Assembly (NCBI RefSeq): GCF_002532075.1
Contig: NZ_LYXE01000024.1
Coordinates: 40,825-104,824, forward strand
Direction: 5' to 3'
DNA: 64,000 nt
Source of the DNA: Candidatus Chloroploca asiatica
Lineage (GTDB): Bacteria; Chloroflexota; Chloroflexia; Chloroflexales; Chloroflexaceae
Shown: positions 37,193-46,248 of the stretch, in pieces
How the letters are laid out: every line of letters begins with the position of its first letter
Numbering within the stretch: position 1 is the stretch's first letter
Notes under the pieces: generated by a model
Told to the model about the DNA's origin: nothing
What the model saw: only the letters and a program-made list of their open reading frames with translations
Database searches by the model: none
Program-made: the position numbers and the translations under genes

Positions 37193-38154
37193 ACACGACC
37201 TCCATCACGCTGAGCCAGAGCCCACTGAAGCCCCAGCAGATTGGCGCGTAGATTGAGCATCCAGAAAAAGAGCGCCGTAAAACCAGCAATCGAGGCAAGA
37301 AACGTAAAGAGGGTGATCCGATTATCGAGTACCCCCGTTCCGGGGGCTTCGATATTCAACAGCCCGCTGGTTATCGAAGGATCGACATATTCAAGGCCCA
37401 GTTGGTACCGTACGCCAGGAAACTCGGGGCGATCGGCCATCGTGCCGGTCGCCAGATTGAAACTGGGTCGCAGCGTTGTCTCACTACTCAAGCCTGGTTC
37501 GCTGACAATCACCTCGGCCGTCACCAGATCGCCTTCGCGTTCTAGCGCGATCAACTGGATCTTGCGGTCGCCGAGCAAACCAATCTTGCCCACATCGAGG
37601 GTAATGCCATCGCAGGTACTGCCCTGGATAAAGACACAGTTAGGGTGTAGGGTGCTATCAGCGATGCGAGGGGCGACAAAGATCAAGAAGGGTACGGTGA
37701 CAAACGCAAAGAGTGAATAGACCGCACTGAGTTGGCGACGGCGCTGCACATCATCAATGGCGGAGCGGAGCGCAAAGAGGGCGGCGTAGATCAGCAACAG
37801 CACAAAAATAGAGGTCTGGCGTGGATCCCAGTTCCAGTAGATCCCCCAGACGACCTGCGAAAAGATCATGCCGGTCACGGTTGCGAGGGCGGTAAAGAGA
37901 AAGCCCCCCTCGGCGGCGGCGACGGCATAATCATCATAGGTAGGATTGCGCTTCCAGAGGTAGAGACCACTAAAAATTGCCGAAATGGCAAACGCCAGCA
38001 CACTGACCCAGGCGGTTGGCACATGCATAATAATAATGCGTCCTGCATTGCCCAAGCCCTCGTACTGAGGAATCACCAGAAACATCACGATCGTCACGCC
38101 AGCCATCCAGAGCCCGATGAGCAGTTTGCCGACCTGGGCCATCTGCTGCACCAT
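37189..38154 (-). CDS. ccmC: heme exporter protein CcmC (CcsA-type)
   Basis: The 321-residue membrane protein has six or more helices and the WWD motif GIYWNWDPRQTS, with histidine-bearing loops such as IIIMHVPTAWVS. CcmC loads heme onto CcmE. An extra loop of about 100 residues lies near the C-terminus, before the last helix. The start at 38154 has GGAAAGG ahead; an upstream in-frame ATG at 38187 is possible. It overlaps ccmD by four bases. Confidence 0.93.
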   Translation of the reverse strand: MVQQMAQVGKLLIGLWMAGVTIVMFLVIPQYEGLGNAGRIIIMHVPTAWVSVLAFAISAIFSGLYLWKRNPTYDDYAVAAAEGGFLFTALATVTGMIFSQVVWGIYWNWDPRQTSIFVLLLIYAALFALRSAIDDVQRRRQLSAVYSLFAFVTVPFLIFVAPRIADSTLHPNCVFIQGSTCDGITLDVGKIGLLGDRKIQLIALEREGDLVTAEVIVSEPGLSSETTLRPSFNLATGTMADRPEFPGVRYQLGLEYVDPSITSGLLNIEAPGTGVLDNRITLFTFLASIAGFTALFFWMLNLRANLLGLQWALAQRDGGRV

Positions 38155-38344
38155 AGATGTACCTTTCCAGAACCAGAAATGTGTCATGCTGCGACATACC
38201 AGCGGTATGAATTGTCAAGCTTCTACTCAGAAGACATTATATCCACAAGAGGGTCATGTTCGCCAACATTGTAGCATGTTCCATAGGTCATGTATGAGAC
38301 ATGTATCACATACAATGGTATCGTTGTGAGATTAAAACCATCCT

Positions 38345-39106
38345 CTACGCTTCCCAGACAAAGCGAAAGAGCAACAATGACGCGACGAACATGGCGACGC
38401 TGTAGGCGATCAGGAATTGCAGGGCGGGCAAGGCGACTACTCCCCCACCGTCGGCAAGCGTGGCCGCGGTGCCTTGAATAGCGATAATGAGCGGAGGCAC
38501 AAGGAGCGGAAAGGCAAGCACAGCAAAGAGGGCATTCTTGAAACTGGCCCGGGTGATAATAGCCGCAAGGATCGTGGTTGAAGTCGCAAGACTGAGGCCG
38601 CCCGCGGCGAGCATGCCGAGAAAGGCCAGGGGACTCCCAACTTGAACGCGCACAAGCACGATGAAGAGCAGGCTCGTGATGAGGCCAAGCAGGGCAAGCA
38701 GGGCAAGGTTGAGCAAGAATTTGCCCAGGTAGACGGCAATCGCTGGGGCGGCAAGCCGCAAGGCCGCGAGGGTGCGCGTCTCCTCTTCGTGAACAAAGCC
38801 CCGCGACAAGCCGCTGATGGCTGCAAAAAGGAGTGCAATCCAGAGGAGCGAGGCCTGGATCAAGAGGGCCTCTTCGGTGCGCCGTAACCCGATAAAGGTC
38901 GTCCCGATGCTCACCATCATGGCGGTACAGGCTGCAAAGAGAACCATCGCATTGATGGCATAACGGGTGCGCAGTTCGATCCGCAGATCTTTGACAAAGA
39001 CCGCCCATGCTGCCTGCAGGAGGTCAACGATACGCTGCTGCGCTACTGGTTGCTGGGTGGTCAACGTCAGACCAGGATCTTGTTCGGTACTTGAATGCCC
39101 GGCCAT
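38345..39106 (-). CDS. ccmB: heme exporter permease CcmB
   Basis: The 253-residue protein has six membrane helices, the CcmB N-terminal KDLRIELRTRYAINAM and FVHEEETRTLAAL. With CcmA it forms the ABC transporter needed to free heme-bound CcmE. Its start codon shares one base with the ccmA stop. About 190 bases separate it from ccmC downstream, and no hairpin is seen there. Confidence 0.93.
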   Translation of the reverse strand: MAGHSSTEQDPGLTLTTQQPVAQQRIVDLLQAAWAVFVKDLRIELRTRYAINAMVLFAACTAMMVSIGTTFIGLRRTEEALLIQASLLWIALLFAAISGLSRGFVHEEETRTLAALRLAAPAIAVYLGKFLLNLALLALLGLITSLLFIVLVRVQVGSPLAFLGMLAAGGLSLATSTTILAAIITRASFKNALFAVLAFPLLVPPLIIAIQGTAATLADGGGVVALPALQFLIAYSVAMFVASLLLFRFVWEA

Positions 39107-39729
39107 CAGGTGCTCCCAAACTCTAACACAAGATCACCGTAGCGTAGTTCGCGGGGATCATTGGTGGCAATGACCACAATGCCGTGGCGGCGCTGGGCGT
39201 TGATCACGGTGTCAACCACCTCGGCCCCACGTTCATCAAGTGTGACGGTTGGCTCATCAAGCAAGAGGACGGGGGGGTGGTGGATCAGGGCGTACGCATA
39301 GCGCATGCGCTGGGTCATCCCCGATGAATAGGCCGCCAGGCGGTCATCGCTGCGCCCGGCCAGTCCAACCCGGGCGAGCACCTCATCAATTGCGTGATCA
39401 TCAAGGCTGATCCGGCGTACGGCAGCGAAAAAGCGGAGGTTCTCGCGGGCGGTGAGATCCCGATAGAGCATCAGGTCGGGGGCTACCCAGCCGATGAGGT
39501 GCCCGGCATCACGTGGGTCAAACGCTTCATTGCCGGCCAGATAGGTGATCTGGCCGGCATCGGCCCGTTGCAAGCCAGCCAGCAGGCGCAAAAAGGTACT
39601 CTTGCCACTGCCGTTCTGTCCGCTGACCACCATCGTTTCGCCCGCGCACAACTCGACCGACACAGCGGCAAAGACATTGCGGGTACCATAGCTAGCGGCA
39701 ACTTCTTCAACTATCAGTCGAATGTCCAC
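39106..39729 (-). CDS. ccmA: heme exporter ATP-binding protein CcmA
   Basis: The 207-residue ATPase has Walker A GQNGSGKST, signature YSSGMTQRMRYA and Walker B PVLLLDEP, at the short length of CcmA proteins. It powers CcmB. As the first gene of the ccm series in the direction of transcription, its promoter should lie in 39730-39822, which also holds a hairpin. Confidence 0.93.
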   Translation of the reverse strand: MDIRLIVEEVAASYGTRNVFAAVSVELCAGETMVVSGQNGSGKSTFLRLLAGLQRADAGQITYLAGNEAFDPRDAGHLIGWVAPDLMLYRDLTARENLRFFAAVRRISLDDHAIDEVLARVGLAGRSDDRLAAYSSGMTQRMRYAYALIHHPPVLLLDEPTVTLDERGAEVVDTVINAQRRHGIVVIATNDPRELRYGDLVLEFGST

Positions 39730-39761
39730 ACAGGGATTGTAGCACAGGTAGGGGAGTTCAT

Positions 39762-39802
39762 TCTCACGTCAAAGGCCAGCGAAGCTGGCCTTTGACGTGA
39801 GA
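39762..39802. terminator. apex-family hairpin, 19-base arms
   Basis: Perfect arms 39762-39780 and 39784-39802 with apex GGCCAGC-GAA-GCTGGCC lie upstream of ccmA and 3' of the alpha/beta hydrolase gene, both minus. Confidence 0.65.
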
Positions 39803-39822
39803 TCTGTATGGGTGGGTAGGTG

Positions 39823-40662
39823 CTAGCGAGCGATTGCTTGGTGTTCGGTGCGCAAGCCCTGCCAGACGCGGTCAGGGCTCGGCGATTTTCCCGCGGTGAG
39901 GAAGCGAAGCAAGACTTCATTGAACTGTGCGGCTTCGTCGAGGAAGGGGAAGTGGCGACTACGGGGCATCGCGAGCACTTCGGCCATCGGGTTGTGGGCA
40001 AAGAGCTTGAGTTGATTTGGGTTCACGACATCGTCACGCTTGCCGTGGATGATCAAAGCTGGCACCCGCAGACGTTCGAGCTCGGGGCTGAGGTCGGTGC
40101 GCCACATCGAACTGATGGCGTAGCGCATCGTATCGGCATCAGATTTGATACTATCATCAACCATTTCGCCTACGGCAAACTGGTGTGTTTGCCCGAGGAA
40201 AAAGCGAAAGAGCCTACGGCGTACCCAGGGCAACCGGGCGGCCGCATCGGCGAAGAGGGGGCGATCCGTCAACTTGAGCAACCAGGCCAGTGAATTGCCG
40301 TCAATTGGTGCGCCAACCGTGGTCACGCGCAGAATGCGTTCGGGATGGTTCAGCGCGGTTTTGAGGGCCACCATTCCGCCCATTGAATGGCCCACCAGCA
40401 TCACGCGTTCAATCCCTAGTTCATCGAGAAACCGAATCACCTGATCGGCATAGGCCTGAATGCTGGCCTGGGTCTGTTTGCGGCGGGAATCGCCGAACCC
40501 CCAGAAATCAAAGGAGTAGGTGCGAAACTGTTCGGCCACCACTTCCATCGTGGGGAACCAATAGCGCCAACTGCCGAGCCAGCCATGGAGAAAGAGCACA
40601 GGTTGCCCCCGGCCCAGGACTTCGTAGTGGACGACCTGGTTATCAATGACGATGATGCTCAT
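39823..40662 (-). CDS. alpha/beta-fold hydrolase
   Basis: The 279-residue protein has the oxyanion-hole segment LFLHGWLGSW, nucleophile elbow VGHSMGG, the acid in IIHGKRDDVVNP and histidine in SRHFPFLDE, so the catalytic triad is intact. A cap region lies between. No signal peptide is seen. The family covers esterases, lipases and dehalogenases, and the substrate is unknown. It lies 16 bases after the coiled-coil gene. Confidence 0.9.
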   Translation of the reverse strand: MSIIVIDNQVVHYEVLGRGQPVLFLHGWLGSWRYWFPTMEVVAEQFRTYSFDFWGFGDSRRKQTQASIQAYADQVIRFLDELGIERVMLVGHSMGGMVALKTALNHPERILRVTTVGAPIDGNSLAWLLKLTDRPLFADAAARLPWVRRRLFRFFLGQTHQFAVGEMVDDSIKSDADTMRYAISSMWRTDLSPELERLRVPALIIHGKRDDVVNPNQLKLFAHNPMAEVLAMPRSRHFPFLDEAAQFNEVLLRFLTAGKSPSPDRVWQGLRTEHQAIAR

Positions 40663-40678
40663 GACGTTCTAACCTTGC

Positions 40679-41323
40679 TTAGTCGGCGCTGCTGCCTGCA
40701 TGCGAGCGCAGGCTGCCGAGATCGTTGTCGCGTTCCGTCACCGAGGCGCGTAGCCGCCACTGGAGGGTGGTAATATCATCAGAAATTGAACGCAACTGGG
40801 CCATTTCTTGTTCGAGTTCGGTGAGTAACTGATGGGCCTGGTGCCCGATTCTGGCGTTGGGATGCAGATCCGAGAGTGCGCCGACCCGTTCCTGGATGGC
40901 GGCAAGCAAGCCCATCAGATTGGCCCACGCTTCATTGTCTTGCAATTGGGCATTGCGTTGACGGACACTACGATGCTCAAGCCACTGCTGGATCTGGAGT
41001 TGCAGCGTTCCGATCCGCTTTTCAAGGACGTGCAGTACCTCTTGATCGGCCAGCACCGTAATCCGCTGATCGGCATTGGCGGGTACGGTGATCAGGGTCT
41101 GCTCGAGTTGATCTTGCAGGTGGGCGATCGATGTGGTCAATTGCGCCTGGCGGCGTGCGACCGCCTCTTGCTCTTCGAGCAGATCAGTCAGCATGGTGCG
41201 CAGGGCCGCCGCCTCACGGGCGTTCCGTTGCGCCTGTTGCTGTAACAGATGGGGAACAAACCAGAGCATCAACATCAACAGGGTGATGATCGCGATGCTC
41301 AGGGTTACAAACAGAGCTTGCAT
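40679..41323 (-). CDS. membrane-anchored coiled-coil protein of unknown function
   Basis: The 214-residue protein has one N-terminal membrane helix (about 5-27) followed by long helices rich in Gln, Glu and Leu heptads (about 30-100 and 140-200). It resembles generic DUF-type coiled-coil proteins with no enzymatic motif. No family is recognised. It is in line with the alpha/beta hydrolase gene and may share its transcript. Confidence 0.65.
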   Translation of the reverse strand: MQALFVTLSIAIITLLMLMLWFVPHLLQQQAQRNAREAAALRTMLTDLLEEQEAVARRQAQLTTSIAHLQDQLEQTLITVPANADQRITVLADQEVLHVLEKRIGTLQLQIQQWLEHRSVRQRNAQLQDNEAWANLMGLLAAIQERVGALSDLHPNARIGHQAHQLLTELEQEMAQLRSISDDITTLQWRLRASVTERDNDLGSLRSHAGSSAD

Positions 41324-41413
41324 GAGCGTGCCTCCTCAATCCTCTCTTTAGTATAAAAACGTTAAGCACGCTTAATCCAGAGCATTCCATGACAGCAGGA
41401 TTACAGCTTGAGG

Positions 41414-41460
41414 TCGCAGGGTGAGAACGCCAGTTACGCTGGCGTTCTCACCCTGCGACC
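41414..41460. terminator. apex-family hairpin, 21-base arms
   Basis: Perfect arms 41414-41434 and 41440-41460 with apex GCCAG-TTACG-CTGGC lie 13 bases from the 3' end of prmC, at the end of the prkA-yeaH-spoVR-prmC series. A terminator fits. Confidence 0.7.
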
Positions 41461-41473
41461 GCTCAGTGTTTTA

Positions 41474-42334
41474 TTATTCGAGGGTTGCGCAGATGACGCG
41501 TTCGTGACTGGCGAGGTCGCGGTGGAGGCTGAGGCTGGCCTGGGGGAAGGCGTTGCGGATCAGGTCGCTGACGATCTGGCCTTGCCATGCGCCAATTTCG
41601 AGCAGGATGGCACCGTTGGGGCGTAGGTAGTTGGGGGCAGCGGCAAGGAGGCGGCGATAGACATCGGCCCCGTCGGTTTCGCCGCCGTCGAGGGCCAGGT
41701 GGGGTTCGTGAGCCCGGACGTTGGCGTCTACCTCGGCGAGGATGGTGTAGGGTGGGTTACTGATGAGCAGATCGACTGGTGCTGGTAGGGGTTCGAGCAG
41801 ATCGCCCTGGAGCAAGATGATGCGTTCGCTGAGTTGGTACGTGCGCACGTTGCGGGCGGCAACGGTCAGCGCTTCGGCTGAGACATCGGTGGCGTAGATC
41901 AGGGCGTCAGGCAGGTGTTGTGCGAGCGCCACGGCGATGGCCCCGGTACCGGTGCCAATGTCGGCGATGGTCAGCGGTGTGGCGCGGTGAAGGCGGCGCG
42001 CTTCGGTGAGGGCGAGATCAACGAGCAGTTCAGTTTCGGGCCGTGGGACAAGGGTGTGTTCGTTGACAAAGAGATCGATGCCGTAAAATTCTTTGTGTCC
42101 TACGAGATAGGCTACGGGGAGTTGGGTGCCCCGCTGTGCAACAAGGCTGGCAAAAGCAGCACATTCAGCGGGCGTTGGCTCGTAGTCGCGTTCGGCAAGC
42201 AGTTGCGTCCGCGGCCAGGCGAGGACATGCGCCAGCAGGATCTGGGCATCCAGGCGTGCGGTTGGACTGACCGGTTCAAGCTGTGTCTGAGCCTGCCGGA
42301 GCAGGCTCAGCACGGTGATGGGCTGGGCTCTCAT
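41474..42334 (-). CDS. prmC: peptide chain release factor N5-glutamine methyltransferase
   Basis: The 286-residue protein has the helical N-terminal domain and the AdoMet domain with [13 protein letters not shown] and the glutamine-binding NPPYT. It methylates the GGQ glutamine of release factors 1 and 2. It starts three bases after the spoVR stop, so it shares the operon, although no functional link to the stress module is known. Confidence 0.94.
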   Translation of the reverse strand: MRAQPITVLSLLRQAQTQLEPVSPTARLDAQILLAHVLAWPRTQLLAERDYEPTPAECAAFASLVAQRGTQLPVAYLVGHKEFYGIDLFVNEHTLVPRPETELLVDLALTEARRLHRATPLTIADIGTGTGAIAVALAQHLPDALIYATDVSAEALTVAARNVRTYQLSERIILLQGDLLEPLPAPVDLLISNPPYTILAEVDANVRAHEPHLALDGGETDGADVYRRLLAAAPNYLRPNGAILLEIGAWQGQIVSDLIRNAFPQASLSLHRDLASHERVICATLE

Positions 42335-42337
42335 TGG

Positions 42338-44911
42338 TTAATCAATGCGGCGTTCGGTGAAATCACTGCCATCGAAGGAGAGCAGACGCTTTTTGTCGTC
42401 GATGATGGTTTCGAGGTGAATCGGGCGTGTCCAAATGCGGTGCAGGTTGCGCATCGTATCCCGCGCATAGTCCATCTTCAGATCGACACCTTCGTGACGA
42501 TGGCGGAGATAGAGCTCGCCCCGGTTGTTGTAGTTGCCGTCTTCGACCATGATCGAGGGTTGCCCGAAGTTGGTGAGACGGAAAAGCAACTTCTCTTTGA
42601 TCTCGCGGAATTCGCGTGAGGCGATTTCGTAGAGATCGGTGTCACGGTTGTAGCGGAAGGTAAAGAGCTTATTTTCGATGACAAACTCGGGGGTGAGAAA
42701 TTCGTCGATGAAAGTGACGTCGTTATAGAGCTTGCGGATCTCGAAGATCTTCTGGCGACCGAGGCCAAGTCCACGATCCCAGGTGCGTTTGGTGGCAAGG
42801 TCGTCGCATTCGTCATATTCTTTGCCAAATTTGCCTTTATTCCAGCGATCTTCGATATCGCGCAGCAGTTCGAGGCCCACTTTGTAGGGGTTGAGCCGTC
42901 CTCCGCTGGTAGCGACGACCCCGCTATGGAGATCGGCGAACGAGATGATTTCAGAGGCGTCGGCAACGTGCTGGGTCATGATCGTCGAGTGCCAGTAGCT
43001 ATTGTGGTTGATCAGACCTTGTGCGGCATACCGATGGGTGACTTCCACCGAGATGTCGTAGACATCAGCGCGGCCATGCGCAAGCGCGACTACGCTATCT
43101 GTCCAGGGCGCGGGGGCAAGCGTGGGCTGACTTGCGAGGTTTTTTTGCAGCGCCTGCCTTTTAGCGGGTTGGTCAAAGCCAATTTGGTCGGCAAACGTGC
43201 GGAGCGCTGCCCCCGCGATGCTGATCTGCCAGGTGCCATCGGGCTGTTGCTGGTTGCTGCTCAGGATGCCAACGTTGAGCAAGAGCAGTTGCACATGCTG
43301 GCTAAAGGTCGCCTCCCTGGTGAAGAGTACGGCACCTTGGGTGGCGACATCCCCGTTGGCGTCATAGAGACCCCGCAGGAAACTGGCGACCACCGGCTTC
43401 GGCGAGCGCATGACGGAGTCGGGGATCACCTGTGCGGCAAGAACCTGGTGCAACGCGGGCGCGGCTTCGCCCCCCTCCAGAACAATCTGCCACTGCTCGC
43501 CATCATCGTGGGTGACGAACCCAACGTCGGGGCACTGCGCTGCATACGAAAGCAGCGTCTGGACACATACCGCGTCACGGGTCGTCACCGTCAGGGGAGC
43601 GACGAGCGTGGTTGGCGGAGTCTGCCAACGGGGATGGTTTGGCGCGGCGAAGAGCGGCTCGTCGTCGGCCTCGTCAATTGAAGAACGCTGGAGCTGCAAG
43701 TTGTGGCCGGCGAGATAGCCAAGCAACGCCGCGAGCGGTTCATCGAGAACCGCAGGTGACGCAGGGCTGAGGGGAACATACGTCGAAGCCCAGAGATCCT
43801 GACCGCCGGCGAGTTGCACCTGGTCACCGGGTTGGAGTTGATCGAGGCGACGCCACGTGCCATCGGCGAGCAGCACACGATGGTTGACCGAGCCTTCGAG
43901 TTGGAAGCCGCGGCTGGTGGTCAGTTTGATCGTCGCATAATTGGCAAAGGTCGCCCAGTCGTAGATCCGTTGGGGGTGACTGCCATCGGCGGTACGCAGA
44001 GACAATTGACGCTGCACGACCTCGGCGAGGGGGAGCAACCCTTCTTCGGTGAAGAGCAACGCCGTACCGGTGAGGCAGGCCCAGCCCTCATTGAGAATCT
44101 TGGTCATGCCCTGCGGCGCGAAATAGTAGGCCTCATCGCGAACAATCTCGAGCACCGTATGTTGCCAGCGCTCGAGGGGCGCATAATTCATCAGAAAGAG
44201 CAGCACATCGCGCTGCGGATTTTCAGGAAAGCGACGCTGTTTCGCACGTTCCGCATCGAGTTTCTTGCGCTGATCTTCGAGGTACTCGGGGGGATTGATA
44301 TACCCGCGCATATATTCGCGGTCAACTTTGAGACCCTCGACCACATCAGGTTCATCCTCACCGACAATGGGGCGATGGGACTGAGCTTCAGGGCGGCGGA
44401 TATAGGGCGAATGGTAATCGATCAGATTTTCGAGCGAGAGACAGGTGTCAATAAAACTCTCAACGAGATCATAGCCCACGCGATCAATAATGCGCTGGAT
44501 ACGGGTTGCGTGATTTGCCATCGCATCAAGCATCTTGCGATTAGTATGGGCAAACCACATATTATGCTTGAAGAAATCGACGTGGCCGGTCACGTGGGCC
44601 ATGACCATCTTCTGGGTCACATCCTCATTGCCTTCGAGCAGATAGGCATAGGAAGGATTGGTATTGATCACCATCTCATAGATCGTCGAGCCGGCCCAGA
44701 CATGGCCCTTGAGCAACTGGTCAAAATCCATGCCAAAGCGCCAGTGGGGATAGCGGGTAGGAAAGCCGCCGAAGGCCGCAGTCTCATAGAGGGTACGATA
44801 ATCGAGCACCTCATAGAGGATCGGGAAGAAATCGAGCCCATATGCGCGGGCGATGGCTTCGATCTCTTGGCGAGCCGCCTCGAGTTGGGTTGGCAGACGT
44901 GTACTCTTCAT
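42338..44911 (-). CDS. spoVR: SpoVR/YcgB family protein interrupted by an intein
   Basis: The precursor has 857 residues. SpoVR sequence (NEGWA at 274-278) is interrupted at residue 279 and resumes SYWHSTIMTQH at 638. Removing residues 279-637 leaves 498, the normal length. SpoVR proteins are named for a Bacillus spore cortex gene, but non-sporulating bacteria carry them beside PrkA and YeaH in a stationary-phase and stress module; the biochemical role is unsettled. The gene lies between yeaH and prmC, with short gaps. The insertion falls within a highly conserved stretch, so splicing should be required for function. Confidence 0.93.
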   Translation of the reverse strand: MKSTRLPTQLEAARQEIEAIARAYGLDFFPILYEVLDYRTLYETAAFGGFPTRYPHWRFGMDFDQLLKGHVWAGSTIYEMVINTNPSYAYLLEGNEDVTQKMVMAHVTGHVDFFKHNMWFAHTNRKMLDAMANHATRIQRIIDRVGYDLVESFIDTCLSLENLIDYHSPYIRRPEAQSHRPIVGEDEPDVVEGLKVDREYMRGYINPPEYLEDQRKKLDAERAKQRRFPENPQRDVLLFLMNYAPLERWQHTVLEIVRDEAYYFAPQGMTKILNEGWACLTGTALLFTEEGLLPLAEVVQRQLSLRTADGSHPQRIYDWATFANYATIKLTTSRGFQLEGSVNHRVLLADGTWRRLDQLQPGDQVQLAGGQDLWASTYVPLSPASPAVLDEPLAALLGYLAGHNLQLQRSSIDEADDEPLFAAPNHPRWQTPPTTLVAPLTVTTRDAVCVQTLLSYAAQCPDVGFVTHDDGEQWQIVLEGGEAAPALHQVLAAQVIPDSVMRSPKPVVASFLRGLYDANGDVATQGAVLFTREATFSQHVQLLLLNVGILSSNQQQPDGTWQISIAGAALRTFADQIGFDQPAKRQALQKNLASQPTLAPAPWTDSVVALAHGRADVYDISVEVTHRYAAQGLINHNSYWHSTIMTQHVADASEIISFADLHSGVVATSGGRLNPYKVGLELLRDIEDRWNKGKFGKEYDECDDLATKRTWDRGLGLGRQKIFEIRKLYNDVTFIDEFLTPEFVIENKLFTFRYNRDTDLYEIASREFREIKEKLLFRLTNFGQPSIMVEDGNYNNRGELYLRHRHEGVDLKMDYARDTMRNLHRIWTRPIHLETIIDDKKRLLSFDGSDFTERRID
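43001..44077 (-). mobile_element. intein in SpoVR (359 residues) with LAGLIDADG-type remnant
   Basis: The splicing blocks are in order: Cys1 in CLTGTALLFTEEG, block B-like histidine in GSVNHRVLLADGTW, block F VYDISVEVTHRYAAQGL and terminal INHN, followed by Ser+1. Between them two motifs resemble the LAGLIDADG/DOD endonuclease: ALLGYLAGHNL and SFLRGLYDANGDV. The acidic residue is lost in the first (AGHN) but kept in the second. The intein probably splices but may no longer home. Confidence 0.92.
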
Positions 44912-44934
44912 AAGCTATATATCACGTAAAGAAA

Positions 44935-46044
44935 TCACTTGCCTTTACCGAGAAAATCCTTAATCGTATCGTAGACATCATCACGTTCAGTAATTTCAGA
45001 GATCACAATGCGGTCGTCGTTACTCAGATACTCTTCGAGATCGTGGGCAAAGCGCCCAGAGCCATAGAGCGACCGCACCTGCCCATAGCAGAAGAGATTG
45101 GCCTTGGGCAGCAACTCCTTCTTGAGCAACTCGATGCACTCGCGGGTATCGCCGCCGCCCCAATTATCGCCATCAGAGAAATGGAACGGATAGATATTCC
45201 ATTCATTGGCGGGATAGCGCTCATCGATCAAGCGATTACAGAGCTTATAGGCCGACGAGATCTTGGTACCGCCGCCCTCGCGGATATGGTAGAACGTCTC
45301 CTGGTCAACCTCTTTCGCAGCGGCATCGTGGACGATATAGCGAATATCGATCTCTTTATACTGTGAGCGGAGCCACGTTTCAATCCAGAAGGCTGTAATC
45401 CGCACAAGTTCCTTCTGTTCCGAGCCCATCGAGCCAGAGACATCCATCATATAGATGATCACCGCATTGCTTTCGGGGATCATCACTTCTTTCCACGAGC
45501 GATAGCGCATATCATCGCGGATCGGTACAACGATCGGATCAACGCTATCATAATCACCGGACGAAATCTGGCGACGGAGGGCTTCGCGGTACGTTCGTTT
45601 GAAATGGCGCAGCGAATTAGGGCCAGTACGGCGGATGCCGCTATACTTATCCTTTTCGCTGATCAGATTCTTCTGGCCTTTGGGCTGAATATTGGGCAAC
45701 TGCAACTCTTCGCCGAGGATTGCGGCGAGCTCCTCGAGCGGGACATCGACCTCGAGCACGTGCTGTCCCGGCTCAGAGCCGGCCTCGCCCTGGCCCTGCT
45801 GAGGATCGCCCTGCCCGATTGGATCGCCGACATCGCCCTCACCCTGGCCGACACCGCCGCCCTGTTTGGCCCCATAGCGAAACTGGGGCAAATCAATCTG
45901 GGGCACAGGAATCGAGACATAGCGTTTGCCCTGACGGCCGATCATCTCGCCGTGGGACATATACTTGCGCAGATCCTGCTTGATTTTCCCTCGGACAATC
46001 TGGCGAAAACGTCCGAGGTCACGGTCGACACGTTTCATTGACAT
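44935..46044 (-). CDS. yeaH: YeaH/YhbH family (DUF444) von Willebrand A-like protein
   Basis: The product has the family N-terminus [16 protein letters not shown], a low-complexity GQG-rich linker, and a vWA-like domain with MIDAS DVSGSMG. It ends with a region matching YeaH. It is the standard partner of PrkA and SpoVR (yeaG-yeaH-ycgB in E. coli). A metal-dependent adhesion site suggests protein-protein assembly. The start is set at 46044 (369 residues) because family members begin there; an upstream ATG at 46077 is open. spoVR begins 23 bases downstream. Confidence 0.93.
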   Translation of the reverse strand: MSMKRVDRDLGRFRQIVRGKIKQDLRKYMSHGEMIGRQGKRYVSIPVPQIDLPQFRYGAKQGGGVGQGEGDVGDPIGQGDPQQGQGEAGSEPGQHVLEVDVPLEELAAILGEELQLPNIQPKGQKNLISEKDKYSGIRRTGPNSLRHFKRTYREALRRQISSGDYDSVDPIVVPIRDDMRYRSWKEVMIPESNAVIIYMMDVSGSMGSEQKELVRITAFWIETWLRSQYKEIDIRYIVHDAAAKEVDQETFYHIREGGGTKISSAYKLCNRLIDERYPANEWNIYPFHFSDGDNWGGGDTRECIELLKKELLPKANLFCYGQVRSLYGSGRFAHDLEEYLSNDDRIVISEITERDDVYDTIKDFLGKGK

Positions 46045-46126
46045 AGGCGTACTGATGGGAGGCAGAACGACCAGCATCCTGGTTGTTTTGCCTGCTATGC
46101 GTTAAACACGATGTACAGGTTGACTC

Positions 46127-46225
46127 AGCGAGAGCAGTCCTATCTGGGTTACAGACAGGAGTGTCGGCTTTAGCCGGCTAAAGCCGGCACTCCTCAGGCA
46201 CACGTCGTCTAGGACTGCTCTCGCT
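46127..46225. repeat. nested palindrome between prkA and yeaH
   Basis: Outer 16-base perfect arms (46127-46142, 46210-46225) enclose a second palindrome whose arms 46158-46175 and 46176-46193 abut without a loop (one G:T pair). The inner arms contain GGAGTG and GCCGGC and resemble those of the hairpin at 53683-53736. It lies between two genes of one operon and could reduce readthrough or protect the transcript. Confidence 0.7.
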
Positions 46226-46248
46226 CACCTCACTAACCTGGCGTTATG

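Noticed and set aside
38220..38344. Promoter or small gene between ccmB and ccmC
   Set aside because: No convincing -35/-10 pair on the minus strand and no coding frame; left unassigned.
43814..44929. 371-codon plus-strand frame opposite spoVR
   Set aside because: Antisense shadow of the SpoVR precursor with no independent support.
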